NCBI GenBank assembly: GCA_946409475.1
Contig: CAMJWQ010000113.1
Span: 1 to 9,322 of the forward strand
Length of the DNA: 9,322 nucleotides
Origin: an uncultured Lachnospiraceae bacterium
Lineage (GTDB): Bacteria; Bacillota; Clostridia; Lachnospirales; Lachnospiraceae
Direction of reading: 5' to 3'
Shown here: positions 1 through 6,805 of the stretch, piece after piece
Layout of the letters: each line of letters starts with the position of its first letter
Position numbering within the stretch: the stretch's first letter is position 1
Made by a program: the position numbers and the translations under genes
The notes under the pieces: generated by a model
What the model was told of the DNA's origin: nothing
Database searches by the model: none
What the model saw: only the letters and a program-made list of their open reading frames with translations

Positions 1-199
1 CTATTATATGATTAACAGACATCCTCTTTGGTGTCTGGGTGGTCACTTCCGCTAAAGAATTTACATAAATTCCTCTTGATATGATGGTACATATCAGCAT
101 AAAAAGCATAAATTCCCCAAAATAGCGGATTACCTTATTTCGTACTGCCTCCGGCATTTTCGGAAATTTTATAAGTTCCCAATATTTTCTCAATTTCAT
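1..199 (-). CDS. 5' end of a membrane-anchored protein, possibly an HlyD/RND-type adaptor (partial, runs off left edge)
   Basis: This reading frame opens at an ATG at 199 and stays open for 66 codons to the window edge. An AAGGA ribosome site lies about 10 bases before the ATG, and the start is 6 bases after the stop of the upstream permease gene, so it is the fourth gene of the operon. The protein starts MKLRKYWELIKFPKMPEAVR, a basic cytoplasmic stretch. One hydrophobic helix follows at about residues 28-46 (EFMLFMLICTIISRGIYV), then an outer segment with VTTQTP and SVNHII. There is no lipobox and no ATPase motif. A short cytoplasmic tail, a single helix and then a beta-rich start is how membrane-fusion adaptors of the HlyD/RND group begin. 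I recall similar starts in clostridial proteins annotated that way, but I cannot confirm it from 66 residues. That a gene begins here is well supported; the family is a guess. Confidence 0.7.
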   Translation of the reverse strand, partial: MKLRKYWELIKFPKMPEAVRNKVIRYFGEFMLFMLICTIISRGIYVNSLAEVTTQTPKRMSVNHII

Positions 200-205
200 A
201 TGTTA

Positions 206-1045
206 TCATTCCTTTATAGCAGATGCTATGATTCCTTTTTCCAAATAATCCTGCCCCATTATGAATACGAAAACTGCCGGAAGCAAAGTAACCACGGAAG
301 CTGCAAAAGCCATCCCTGCCTGCGCCAGATCAATTTCCGGTAAGTATAGGGATAGAGGCCATAGTCTCTTTTCCTTTAAAAAGGCTAATGGCTGCTCTAC
401 CAGGTTCCAGTATTCTAAAAATCCCAGCACAAAAGCAGATATAATACCTGAAGATGCCATGGGTATCCCGATTTTTATAAAAATCCTGAATTCTCCTGCA
501 CCGTCCACCTTAGCCGCCTCTATGATGCTTATGGGAATATTGGTAAATCCCCTGTAAATAAGAAATACGGGAAAGGTGGAAAATACGGCAGGGAGAATAA
601 CAGCCAAATGGGTATTTATTATATGCATTTTATTAAGAACCAGATAGCTGGACAGCATGGTGACCTGAAAGGGCATCAGCATCAGGATAATATACAGCAT
701 AAACAGCAGCCTCGCTGCCCGGGATTTCATCCGGGCAAATCCCCATGCGGCCGGCATGGCTATTACCAGTTGCCCTGCTAATATGAAAAATACGATTTTA
801 ACAGAGTTCCAGAAAACAATAAAAAACTGGGGCGTTTCTAATAAAAGCTTCCTAAAATGCTGTATTGTCGGATAACCCGGGAATATATACCAGTGTATCA
901 TTCCGCCCGTATCGGATAAAATAGGTGCCAGACTCCTTGCCAGCTCATAATTGCTTTTTAAGGAAGCAAATATTACCATGATAATCGGTAAAATAATAAT
1001 ACATGCAAGAAACCCCAGTAAAATATTTCTTAGTGCCTTACCCAT
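206..1045 (-). CDS. Carbohydrate ABC transporter permease, MalG-like (CUT1)
   Basis: The 279-residue inner-membrane protein has the length of MalG-type subunits. Hydrophobic segments lie at about residues 9-29, 76-104, 112-133, 143-166, 197-212 and 246-264, which gives the six helices expected. The permease signature loop that docks on the ABC ATPase is at residues 176-195 (EAAKVDGAGEFRIFIKIGIP). It should pair with the MalF-like protein encoded just upstream to form the channel for a sugar or other small solute delivered by the lipoprotein. An AGGAAG ribosome site precedes the ATG, with a 16-base gap from the previous gene. No ATPase is encoded in the window. Many Firmicute sugar transporters share one ATPase (MsmX-like) encoded elsewhere, so this is not in itself abnormal. 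The substrate cannot be read from the sequence. Confidence 0.93.
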   Translation of the reverse strand: MGKALRNILLGFLACIIILPIIMVIFASLKSNYELARSLAPILSDTGGMIHWYIFPGYPTIQHFRKLLLETPQFFIVFWNSVKIVFFILAGQLVIAMPAAWGFARMKSRAARLLFMLYIILMLMPFQVTMLSSYLVLNKMHIINTHLAVILPAVFSTFPVFLIYRGFTNIPISIIEAAKVDGAGEFRIFIKIGIPMASSGIISAFVLGFLEYWNLVEQPLAFLKEKRLWPLSLYLPEIDLAQAGMAFAASVVTLLPAVFVFIMGQDYLEKGIIASAIKE

Positions 1046-1061
1046 GAAATCTTCCTTTCCT

Positions 1062-1913
1062 TTACTCTTTTTTATCCCACAAATACTGCAGTAATACTAT
1101 TCCCAAAAACAGTACAATAGCAATACAAACGGAGCCGGCGGCCATTTTATCAAATTCCAGATTGGTAAACCAGTTATTAAACAGGTGCTGTAATAAATAC
1201 ATACTCTCATGAGGATAGGAGCCTGCTACCAAATATGCCTCCCGGAATACTTTAAAGGAATTTAAGAAGGATAATACGGTAATGGTGTATAGGGTAGGCT
1301 TTAAATTAGGCAGCAAAATCCGCATAATATATTGTCTTTCATTGGCCCCGTCTACCCTGGCTGCCTCTAAAAGGCTATCCGATATACTTAAGATACCGGA
1401 TAACCATAAAATTACCGTATAACCAAGGTTTTTCCATACATAACTAAATACCAATACCCAGAAGGCAGCCTTCGTTCCCATAAAATCAACCGCATTCATT
1501 CCCCATTGATTTAGCAGGCTGTTAATGATGCCCTGCTTTAAAAAGAACATTTTCCAAATTAAAACTACCGTAGCCGTCGGTACTGCCAGGGGAAACAGAT
1601 AAACAGACTTAAAAAGCTGTACCTGTTTTAATCTGCTTAGCATAATAGACACGGCAAAGGAAAGACCTAATAAAATGGGCAGACAAAAGCCCGTAAACCT
1701 TAAAGTATTCTTAACTGCTAAAAGGAATGCCTGATTTTGAAATAATTCCACATAATTATCAATGCCTGTAAACTCACCTGTTACCGCTGTATAAAAGGAA
1801 CGTTTTATCACATCCGCCAGTGGGAGCAGTATAAATATGCTTACCCCGGTTATGCTGGGAAGGAAAAATATCCATTTTCCTTCCTTCAGCCAGCTTTTAA
1901 CCTTTCTCTTCAT
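1062..1913 (-). CDS. Sugar ABC transporter permease, MalF-like (CUT1)
   Basis: This 283-residue membrane protein is the partner permease. A basic cytoplasmic start is followed by helices near residues 13-35, 72-93, 103-125, 150-175, 207-225 and 258-278. The ATPase-docking loop is at residues 183-202 (EAARVDGANERQYIMRILLP), matching the CUT1 consensus. The stretch FFLPSITGVSIFILLPL, followed by SFYTA and FTGIDNYVELF, is typical of MalF/UgpA-like subunits of Gram-positive bacteria, which lack the large periplasmic loop of E. coli MalF. The start lies only 5 bases after the stop of the binding-protein gene and has no strong ribosome site (a weak GGAT well upstream), so translation is probably coupled to the upstream gene. 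The substrate is unknown. Confidence 0.93.
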   Translation of the reverse strand: MKRKVKSWLKEGKWIFFLPSITGVSIFILLPLADVIKRSFYTAVTGEFTGIDNYVELFQNQAFLLAVKNTLRFTGFCLPILLGLSFAVSIMLSRLKQVQLFKSVYLFPLAVPTATVVLIWKMFFLKQGIINSLLNQWGMNAVDFMGTKAAFWVLVFSYVWKNLGYTVILWLSGILSISDSLLEAARVDGANERQYIMRILLPNLKPTLYTITVLSFLNSFKVFREAYLVAGSYPHESMYLLQHLFNNWFTNLEFDKMAAGSVCIAIVLFLGIVLLQYLWDKKE

Positions 1914-1918
1914 ACGGT

Positions 1919-4219
1919 CTATTCATCCAATCTGATTTGAACCTTATTGGTAATCTCCGTCACTACCTCTTCTATGCTTTTTTCACCGTTTATGGCGGAA
2001 GGTCCTAATTCTATAACGCTGTCAATGATCATGCTGTCTGTTCTATCAGGCGTACTCAAATTCTGTACGATAGCTTTTAAATTATCGGCCTGCTCCTTCG
2101 GCATTTTATTAATTTCCAGGGTAAGTGTCTCTCCGTCTTCACTGTCCATGCCCAGCATACCCGTACAGTCCGTATCTTCACCGGTTTTTGTTGAAGCTGC
2201 AGCTAACGTATCAAAGGATACTTTATTTACCGGAAATCCGTCCCCGAAATTAATATTTTGTACATTTTCCGACAGCAGCAATTTAATAAATTCCTGTGAT
2301 AAATCCGCATGCTCCGTTTTTGCACTTACCGCAGCTATGGTCTGAGGCTTAAATACATTCTTTGCCTGAAGATCCCATCCTCTTACGCTGCAGCCTGTAT
2401 CCATATTTTCAAATACGGAGGTGTTAAAGGTATAATCCGAATCAATGCTTTTCACATAACCGCAGGCCAGGTCCAGCTTACCGGTATAGACATCAACGAT
2501 ACTGAATGATTCCCTTAAATAGAGCTCTTCCGTCTGCCCCATGAAGCTGTATTTTGTGTCCTGGTATTTCTGTTCCATCTCAGGTGTAATCCCCTGCTTT
2601 TCCGTTTCGTAAATTTCCCTGGCCAGTGTTAGGAATTCCGCCAGAGCATCCTTATTTAGGCTTCCGCCTTCTGAAACCCAGGCCGGTGCACAGCTGACGG
2701 ACAGTAAATTTAACAGCTCACTTTCGGTATAAATGCCCAGAATACTGCCTTCCGCCTTTTGACTTCTAATCTCCTTCATTGTGGATGCCAACGCCGCCAA
2801 ATCGCTGATCTTATCCACATAACTGCTTTCTCCCGCAATCATGGGTACAATAAATTTTGCCGGTATTCCATAGGTCTTACCATCCTTTAGATAGGTATCG
2901 GCAATATTGGAGAGCAGTTGGTCATCTGCCTCCAATTCCTTTAAAACGGAGGAAATATCCAGAAGCATTCCTTTATCCACATAAGTATCCATTGGTAAGC
3001 CGTCCATCAATACTATATCAGGACCCTCACCCGCCATAATTTCCGTATTCAGGTTTTTAATAGCATCTTCTTGGGTAATGCCGTCCTCTCCGGTCATGCC
3101 GATCTCATAATTAACGTAGATTTCCGGATGATCCTTTTGAAATTGGGAAATTGTCTGGCGTAAGGTCTGATTATCCTCCAGGCTGTAAACCATTAATTCT
3201 ATTTCCGGAACCGTAGGAATCGTTTCATCATAGGTGTAACGTACCAATTCTCTATTTGAGAATAATACCAGGAACGTTCCCCCTTCCTCCGGAATCATTG
3301 AGAAAAAGGTGACAGTCGGATCTCCGAAGGTGCTTAAGCTTCCGTCTATCATTTGTTCCATAACGCTTCCGCCGATGACATGGTAATAAAGACCGCCTCT
3401 GCAGGCCAGATAGATACTGTTTTCCTCCGGTCCCTGCGCCATTAAAAGGGTATTGGAATCCGAATAAACACCATCCTCTACTTTTGTGGTATCCTGTAAG
3501 AAGGTATCCAGAACCGTATCGGTATCGACTAATTCCTTTGTTTCCTTATTATAAATGTAAGATTGCTGATTACGAACCGCCACTATATAATTTCCAATAT
3601 CAGCCATATAATGCACATAGCCTTCCGCCTGAAATAATTTGCTTATGGTTCCGTTATCCTTATCCACATCATATATATTACCCAGTGAATCTGCTGCCAG
3701 TAATCCTCCCTCGGCCAAAAAAAGAAAATCAGTCAAATACCCGCCGTCCTCCAACGGACCCTCTACGTCCCGTACATTTCCGTCGGCCGATACATACATG
3801 AACATAGGCTCATAGGAATCATCCTCGGAGGGCAGTGAATAAATAACGGCAAATTCTCCCCTGGAGCTGATGGTAACATCAGATATATAGGTAGATGGTT
3901 CCAAATTCTTCATCCAGGCTGCTTCCCCGGGATTCCATGTCCCGCCCTTATCCGCAGACTCATAAAGCATACCGGTACCTTTATCAAAGCTTAGATACCT
4001 GCCGTCCTCCTGTAAGGTAATCCCATTACTTCGTGCGATTTCCTCGGGATAATCCAGGGTTTCTTCCACATATCTCCCCATGCTGTTAGTGGTATTGCCT
4101 GTATCGTTCGTGGTATTACCGTTCGTATTCCTTGTTTCTTCTTTCTTTTGGCAGCCGCTTACAAAGAGCAGCACAAAAATCAAAAATAAAATAGTTATTG
4201 TTTTCAGCTTATTTTTCAT
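1919..4219 (-). CDS. Lipoprotein fusing a beta-propeller-like domain to an ABC extracellular solute-binding domain
   Basis: This 766-residue protein is far longer than the usual 400-450 residues of a CUT1 binding protein. It begins with a lipoprotein signal peptide ending in VSGC (Cys23), so it should be anchored on the outer face of the membrane. Residues 26-48 are an Asn/Thr/Gly-rich linker. Residues about 60-335 are beta-rich, with repeated strand pairs and one exact Asp-box (S88-x-D-x-G-G-T-W95), suggesting a sialidase/BNR or WD40-like propeller. From about residue 337 the protein is a family 1 solute-binding domain: ELMVYSLEDNQTLRQTISQF, then EIMAGEGPDIVLMD (393-406), GKTYGIPAKF, and an end of the usual SIEEVVTEITNKVQIRLDE type. 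An AGGAG site lies 8 bases before the ATG. It heads an operon with two permeases. The ligand is unknown; the propeller may bind glycans, cell wall or a partner protein. Confidence 0.88.
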   Translation of the reverse strand: MKNKLKTITILFLIFVLLFVSGCQKKEETRNTNGNTTNDTGNTTNSMGRYVEETLDYPEEIARSNGITLQEDGRYLSFDKGTGMLYESADKGGTWNPGEAAWMKNLEPSTYISDVTISSRGEFAVIYSLPSEDDSYEPMFMYVSADGNVRDVEGPLEDGGYLTDFLFLAEGGLLAADSLGNIYDVDKDNGTISKLFQAEGYVHYMADIGNYIVAVRNQQSYIYNKETKELVDTDTVLDTFLQDTTKVEDGVYSDSNTLLMAQGPEENSIYLACRGGLYYHVIGGSVMEQMIDGSLSTFGDPTVTFFSMIPEEGGTFLVLFSNRELVRYTYDETIPTVPEIELMVYSLEDNQTLRQTISQFQKDHPEIYVNYEIGMTGEDGITQEDAIKNLNTEIMAGEGPDIVLMDGLPMDTYVDKGMLLDISSVLKELEADDQLLSNIADTYLKDGKTYGIPAKFIVPMIAGESSYVDKISDLAALASTMKEIRSQKAEGSILGIYTESELLNLLSVSCAPAWVSEGGSLNKDALAEFLTLAREIYETEKQGITPEMEQKYQDTKYSFMGQTEELYLRESFSIVDVYTGKLDLACGYVKSIDSDYTFNTSVFENMDTGCSVRGWDLQAKNVFKPQTIAAVSAKTEHADLSQEFIKLLLSENVQNINFGDGFPVNKVSFDTLAAASTKTGEDTDCTGMLGMDSEDGETLTLEINKMPKEQADNLKAIVQNLSTPDRTDSMIIDSVIELGPSAINGEKSIEEVVTEITNKVQIRLDE
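4089..4120 (-). repeat. Two-copy 21-bp tandem repeat coding an Asn/Thr linker
   Basis: The 11-base word GTGGTATTGCC (4089-4099) recurs with one change as GTGGTATTACC (4110-4120), exactly 21 bases apart. Being a multiple of three, it encodes a repeated TGNTTN/NGNTTN heptad in the flexible linker just after the lipidated cysteine of the binding protein. It is a likely site of replication slippage that could change linker length without breaking the frame. Confidence 0.6.
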
Positions 4220-4260
4220 ACTAAGATCTCCTAACTTAATTTTCTGTTCCGGACGTTTTA

Positions 4261-4266
4261 AAAATA
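4261..4266 (-). promoter_or_regulatory. Candidate -10 element of the lipoprotein-permease operon
   Basis: On the minus strand TATTTT lies 10 bases after the CTCTAA/TTAGAG direct repeats and has no recognisable -35 partner. This spacing is what is seen at promoters activated by PhoB/OmpR-type regulators, where the activator site replaces the -35. It would give a leader of about 35 bases before the ATG at 4219. The element itself is a poor match (4 of 6), so the call rests mainly on position. Confidence 0.35.
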
Positions 4267-4276
4267 ACAGAGCAGC

Positions 4277-4302
4277 CTCTAAATAATCTCTAATTTTAGA
4301 GA
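4277..4302. promoter_or_regulatory. Candidate response-regulator operator: phased CTCTAA repeats and palindrome
   Basis: CTCTAA occurs at 4277-4282 and again at 4288-4293, an 11-base step, which is one helical turn and the usual spacing of tandem OmpR/PhoB half-sites. The second copy also forms the left arm of a perfect palindrome (TCTCTAA, 2-base centre, TTAGAGA; 4287-4302). The block lies 58-83 bases upstream of the lipoprotein start and about 50 bases upstream of the regulator promoter, so it could control both. The role as operator is inferred. Confidence 0.45.
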
Positions 4303-4337
4303 AAAAATAAAGATTTCTTTGCTATGATAAAACCAAT

Positions 4338-4368
4338 CGTTATGGCGGGAATTGTATATTTCATAACG
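4338..4368. repeat. 7-bp inverted repeat spanning the regulator -35 region
   Basis: CGTTATG (4338-4344) and CATAACG (4362-4368) are exact inverse copies separated by 17 bases. The interval contains the -35 of the response-regulator promoter, so a protein bound here could modulate that promoter. In AT-rich DNA a match of this length may occur by chance. Confidence 0.3.
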
Positions 4369-4380
4369 TAATGCTATACT
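4352..4380 (+). promoter_or_regulatory. Promoter of the two-component system (extended -10)
   Basis: TTGTAT (4352-4357) and TATACT (4375-4380) are separated by the ideal 17 bases, and TG at 4372-4373 forms an extended -10. Transcription should start near 4387. This is the best sigma-A-type promoter in the divergent region and leaves a leader of about 34 bases before the TTG start of the regulator. Confidence 0.7.
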
Positions 4381-4407
4381 GATTGTGAAATCAGTAATTA
4401 TTGTTTC

Positions 4408-4411
4408 GGAG
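4408..4411 (+). promoter_or_regulatory. Ribosome site that decides the regulator start (TTG at 4421)
   Basis: GGAG is 9 bases before a TTG codon at 4421, from which the protein begins RILLVEDD, the normal start of this family. An in-frame GTG at 4385 has no ribosome site and coincides with the predicted transcription start, so it is unlikely to be used. Confidence 0.7.
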
Positions 4412-4420
4412 TTGATTGCC

Positions 4421-5110
4421 TTGAGAATTTTATTGGTGGAAGACGATAAAAAATTAAGCTATTCCTTATCCTTCCAATTAGAAAAAGAAGGGTTTCTGAT
4501 CGATGCCTGTGAGGATGGTGAGGAAGCCTTATATTATCTCATGCAGAACGGGCATGACTTAATCATACTGGACCGTATGTTACCCATTATGGACGGCATT
4601 ACCTTACTGAAAAAATTCCGTAACGAGGGAAATTCCACCCCCGTTATCCTATTGACTGCATTGGGAGAACTGGAGGATAAAATTACCGGACTGGATTCCG
4701 GAGCCGATGATTATATCGTAAAACCCTTCGCCTTCGAAGAGCTCCTGGCAAGAATACGCTGTATTTTAAGACGTCCGGGCAGATGGGAAGTCGGAGAAAC
4801 ATTATCCTATGGTGATATTACCTATGGTACGGAAGAGAACATGCTGTCCGGAAAGGAAGGCTCCTGTACCTTGTCTAAAAGAGAAGGCTCCCTCCTTGAG
4901 GTATTTTTGCGTAATTTTAAGCAGACCCTGCCCCGGCAGGCATTGTTAACAAAGGTCTGGGGTTATGATTCCGATGTGGAGGAAGGAAACTTAGATAATT
5001 ATATCCATTTCTTAAGACGCAGGTTAAAAAGCGTAGGGAGCCGGATTACTATAAAAACCATTAGAGGTATCGGTTATCGATTGGAGTATGATGTTCAAAA
5101 AAATACATAA
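4421..5110 (+). CDS. OmpR/PhoB-family response regulator
   Basis: From the TTG start the protein has 229 residues, the normal length for the family. The receiver domain spans residues 1-115 with all key residues: acidic pair D8/D9, phospho-acceptor D51 in LIILDRMLPIMDG, T79 and K101 in DDYIVKPF. The DNA-binding winged helix covers about 126-224 and ends in the typical NLDNYIHFLRRRLK and TIKTIRGIGYRLE. The gene overlaps the kinase gene by 23 bases, so the two are co-translated and should be partners. It is divergent from the lipoprotein-permease operon, which is its most likely target. A longer form starting at GTG 4385 would add 12 residues not typical of the family. Which operator it binds is inferred only from the repeats in the shared control region. 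Confidence 0.95.
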   Translation: MRILLVEDDKKLSYSLSFQLEKEGFLIDACEDGEEALYYLMQNGHDLIILDRMLPIMDGITLLKKFRNEGNSTPVILLTALGELEDKITGLDSGADDYIVKPFAFEELLARIRCILRRPGRWEVGETLSYGDITYGTEENMLSGKEGSCTLSKREGSLLEVFLRNFKQTLPRQALLTKVWGYDSDVEEGNLDNYIHFLRRRLKSVGSRITIKTIRGIGYRLEYDVQKNT

Positions 5111-6368
5111 AAAGCTTACACTGCTGTTTACGGGAATTACAGGCTTCATCCTGATTGTTATGTCCATTAACTATATTTATATTGCGGAGCAGAATTTAAA
5201 AGAGAACAGTTATTATTCCTTTCAAAGTGACTGTAAGACGCTGCTGACTAATCTGGAGGGACAGTCGGTCATCACCTATGAATGGCTGCATAAAACGGAG
5301 AGTAACGGTAAATATCAAATTGGACTATATGATAACGGAATTTCTCTTTCCTTTAGTCTGGTAACCAAAAATGAAAATCAAAAAAAGCTGCTTCAGGAAG
5401 CGAAGGAATATGGAGAAATCCAATATGGAAGTGATTTAGCAGGCTCCAAGGTAACGGCATACAGGGAGTTTATTTTTACCGATACCGAAAAAGCCGGCTA
5501 TTATGCATGTGTCGCCCATATAGCGGAAAAAAAGGGAAACTTAGAAGCCGTTATATTATACTCTCTTGAGGGACTTCATGGACAAATAGTAACCCAGCGC
5601 CTTATTTTCCTCATTATCGATCTGTTCTTTCTATGTCTGTTAGCTGTTTTTTCCTGGTTTTTTACAAAAAAGCTATTAAAGCCTATTGAGGATAATCAAA
5701 AAAAGCAGACCCGGTTCGTAGCTGCGGCCTCCCATGAGCTGCGCACCCCCCTGACAGTCATACTCTCCTCCCTGTCAGCCTTGCAAAAGGCTGAGAATGC
5801 CGAAAAGGAAGCCTTTCTTTCTACAATTCAAAATGAAGGCTTTCAGATGGCAAGGCTCCTGAATGATATGCTTACCCTGGCAAATGCCGATCATCAAACC
5901 TGGGATATTCATAAGGATAAAGTGGAACTTGATACCCTTGTTTTAAATTCCTATGAGGCCTTCGGCCCTATGGCAAAAGAAAAAAAAATCACCATAGCCC
6001 TTTCCCTGCCAAAAGCCGGAATCCCCTGCTGTTACTGTGATAAGCACAGGATAGAACAGGTTTTATCCATATTATTACACAATGCTGTCAGCTATGGGAA
6101 GGAGATGGGGATAATACTGATTTCCTTAGAAGCAGCTCCCGTACATTTTATCCTATCCGTTGCCGATAATGGAGCGGGTATTCCGGATAAGGATAAACCT
6201 TATATTTTCGACCGGTTCTACCGGGCCGATACGTCACGCAACAAAAAGGAACACTTCGGATTGGGTCTTAGTATTGCAAAAGAAATTATTGATGCCCATA
6301 AAGGAAGCATTCACGTAAAGGATACAAAAGGAGGCGGCTCAACCTTTACGGTTGTGCTGCCCCGTTAA
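5088..6368 (+). CDS. Membrane sensor histidine kinase (HAMP-less)
   Basis: The 426-residue kinase has one helix at about residues 10-32, an outer sensor domain of about 140 residues (33-170) and a second helix at about 171-192. The catalytic core is complete: H-box FVAAASHELRTPLTVI with His216, N-box RIEQVLSILLHNAVSYG with Asn332, G1 box VADNGAGIP (Asp360), F-box IFDRFYRAD and G2 box GLGLSIAKEI. Only about 17 residues separate the second helix from the H-box, too short for a HAMP domain, so the helix appears to connect almost directly to the dimerisation helices. The sensor domain matches nothing I recognise. The gene overlaps the regulator gene. ATG codons at 5088 and 5091 are both possible; GGAG lies 1 and 4 bases before them, which is close, so translation is probably coupled. 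Confidence 0.95.
   Translation: MMFKKIHKKLTLLFTGITGFILIVMSINYIYIAEQNLKENSYYSFQSDCKTLLTNLEGQSVITYEWLHKTESNGKYQIGLYDNGISLSFSLVTKNENQKKLLQEAKEYGEIQYGSDLAGSKVTAYREFIFTDTEKAGYYACVAHIAEKKGNLEAVILYSLEGLHGQIVTQRLIFLIIDLFFLCLLAVFSWFFTKKLLKPIEDNQKKQTRFVAAASHELRTPLTVILSSLSALQKAENAEKEAFLSTIQNEGFQMARLLNDMLTLANADHQTWDIHKDKVELDTLVLNSYEAFGPMAKEKKITIALSLPKAGIPCCYCDKHRIEQVLSILLHNAVSYGKEMGIILISLEAAPVHFILSVADNGAGIPDKDKPYIFDRFYRADTSRNKKEHFGLGLSIAKEIIDAHKGSIHVKDTKGGGSTFTVVLPR
6333..6361 (-). terminator. Stem-loop at the end of the kinase gene, possible terminator for yjbQ
   Basis: GGCGGCTCAACC (6333-6344) and GGTTGTGCTGCC (6350-6361) can pair over 12 positions, with one G-U and one mismatch, around a 5-base loop. 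Read on the minus strand it lies about 20 bases past the yjbQ stop and is followed by a short CCTTTTG run. The bases also code the conserved GGGSTFTV end of the kinase, so the fold may be fortuitous. No other terminator is visible between the two convergent genes. Confidence 0.35.
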
Positions 6369-6382
6369 AAAGCCGGTTAGTC

Positions 6383-6778
6383 TCAGTCTCCCATTACCTT
6401 AACGTAGAATTTCCGGTTTCTGGGTCCGTCAAATTCACAGAAATATATTCCCTGCCAGATACCTAACAATAAGCTGCCTTTTTCTATGATGACCGTACAG
6501 CCGGAGCCCATGGCTCCCGCCTTTAGATGTGCGGCCGAATTTCCTTCCCCATGAAGAAATTCCCTTCTGTCGGGAAAGGCTTCATTTAGCCCCAATAGCA
6601 AATCGTGAACCACATCGGGGTCCGCATTTTCGTTTATGGTTATCCCTGCCGTAGTATGGGGGCTGTATACCACACAAATCCCGCTATCGGTCTTACTTTT
6701 TCTAACCGCATCCCTTACCGATTCCGTAATATTAATAAAGTTCTCCCTGTCGGTCCTTAACGTATATTGATACAGCAT
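6383..6778 (-). CDS. yjbQ: YjbQ/UPF0047 family protein
   Basis: The 131-residue length and order of motifs fit the YjbQ (UPF0047, TIGR00149) family of small cytoplasmic trimeric proteins. Conserved blocks are YSPHTTAGITINENADPDV (His41), His58, LHGEGNSAAHLKAGAMGS (His76, His84), and LLGIWQGIYFCEFDGPRNRK near the end. The histidines cluster in known structures as a putative metal or phosphate site. Some members have weak thiamine-phosphate synthase activity, but the physiological role is unsettled. AGGAGG lies 6 bases before the ATG. The gene ends 14 bases from the convergent kinase gene. It lies downstream of the GH65 gene across a 128-base gap containing a gene relic, so co-transcription with GH65 is possible but functional linkage is doubtful. 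Confidence 0.92.
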   Translation of the reverse strand: MLYQYTLRTDRENFINITESVRDAVRKSKTDSGICVVYSPHTTAGITINENADPDVVHDLLLGLNEAFPDRREFLHGEGNSAAHLKAGAMGSGCTVIIEKGSLLLGIWQGIYFCEFDGPRNRKFYVKVMGD

Positions 6779-6805
6779 TCCTATCCTCCTATTCCTTTGC
6801 CTCTT

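Noticed and set aside
1947..3801. Open plus-strand frames opposite the lipoprotein gene
   Set aside because: They are mirror frames of a gene with clear domain motifs, have no ribosome sites or recognisable protein features, and look like shadows.
4385..4420. GTG start extending the response regulator by 12 residues
   Set aside because: It has no ribosome site, coincides with the predicted transcription start, and the extra residues are outside the family pattern.
6370..6392. Tandem AGTCTC words near the kinase stop
   Set aside because: There are only two copies of 6 bases, no stem or T-run, and nothing suggests a function.
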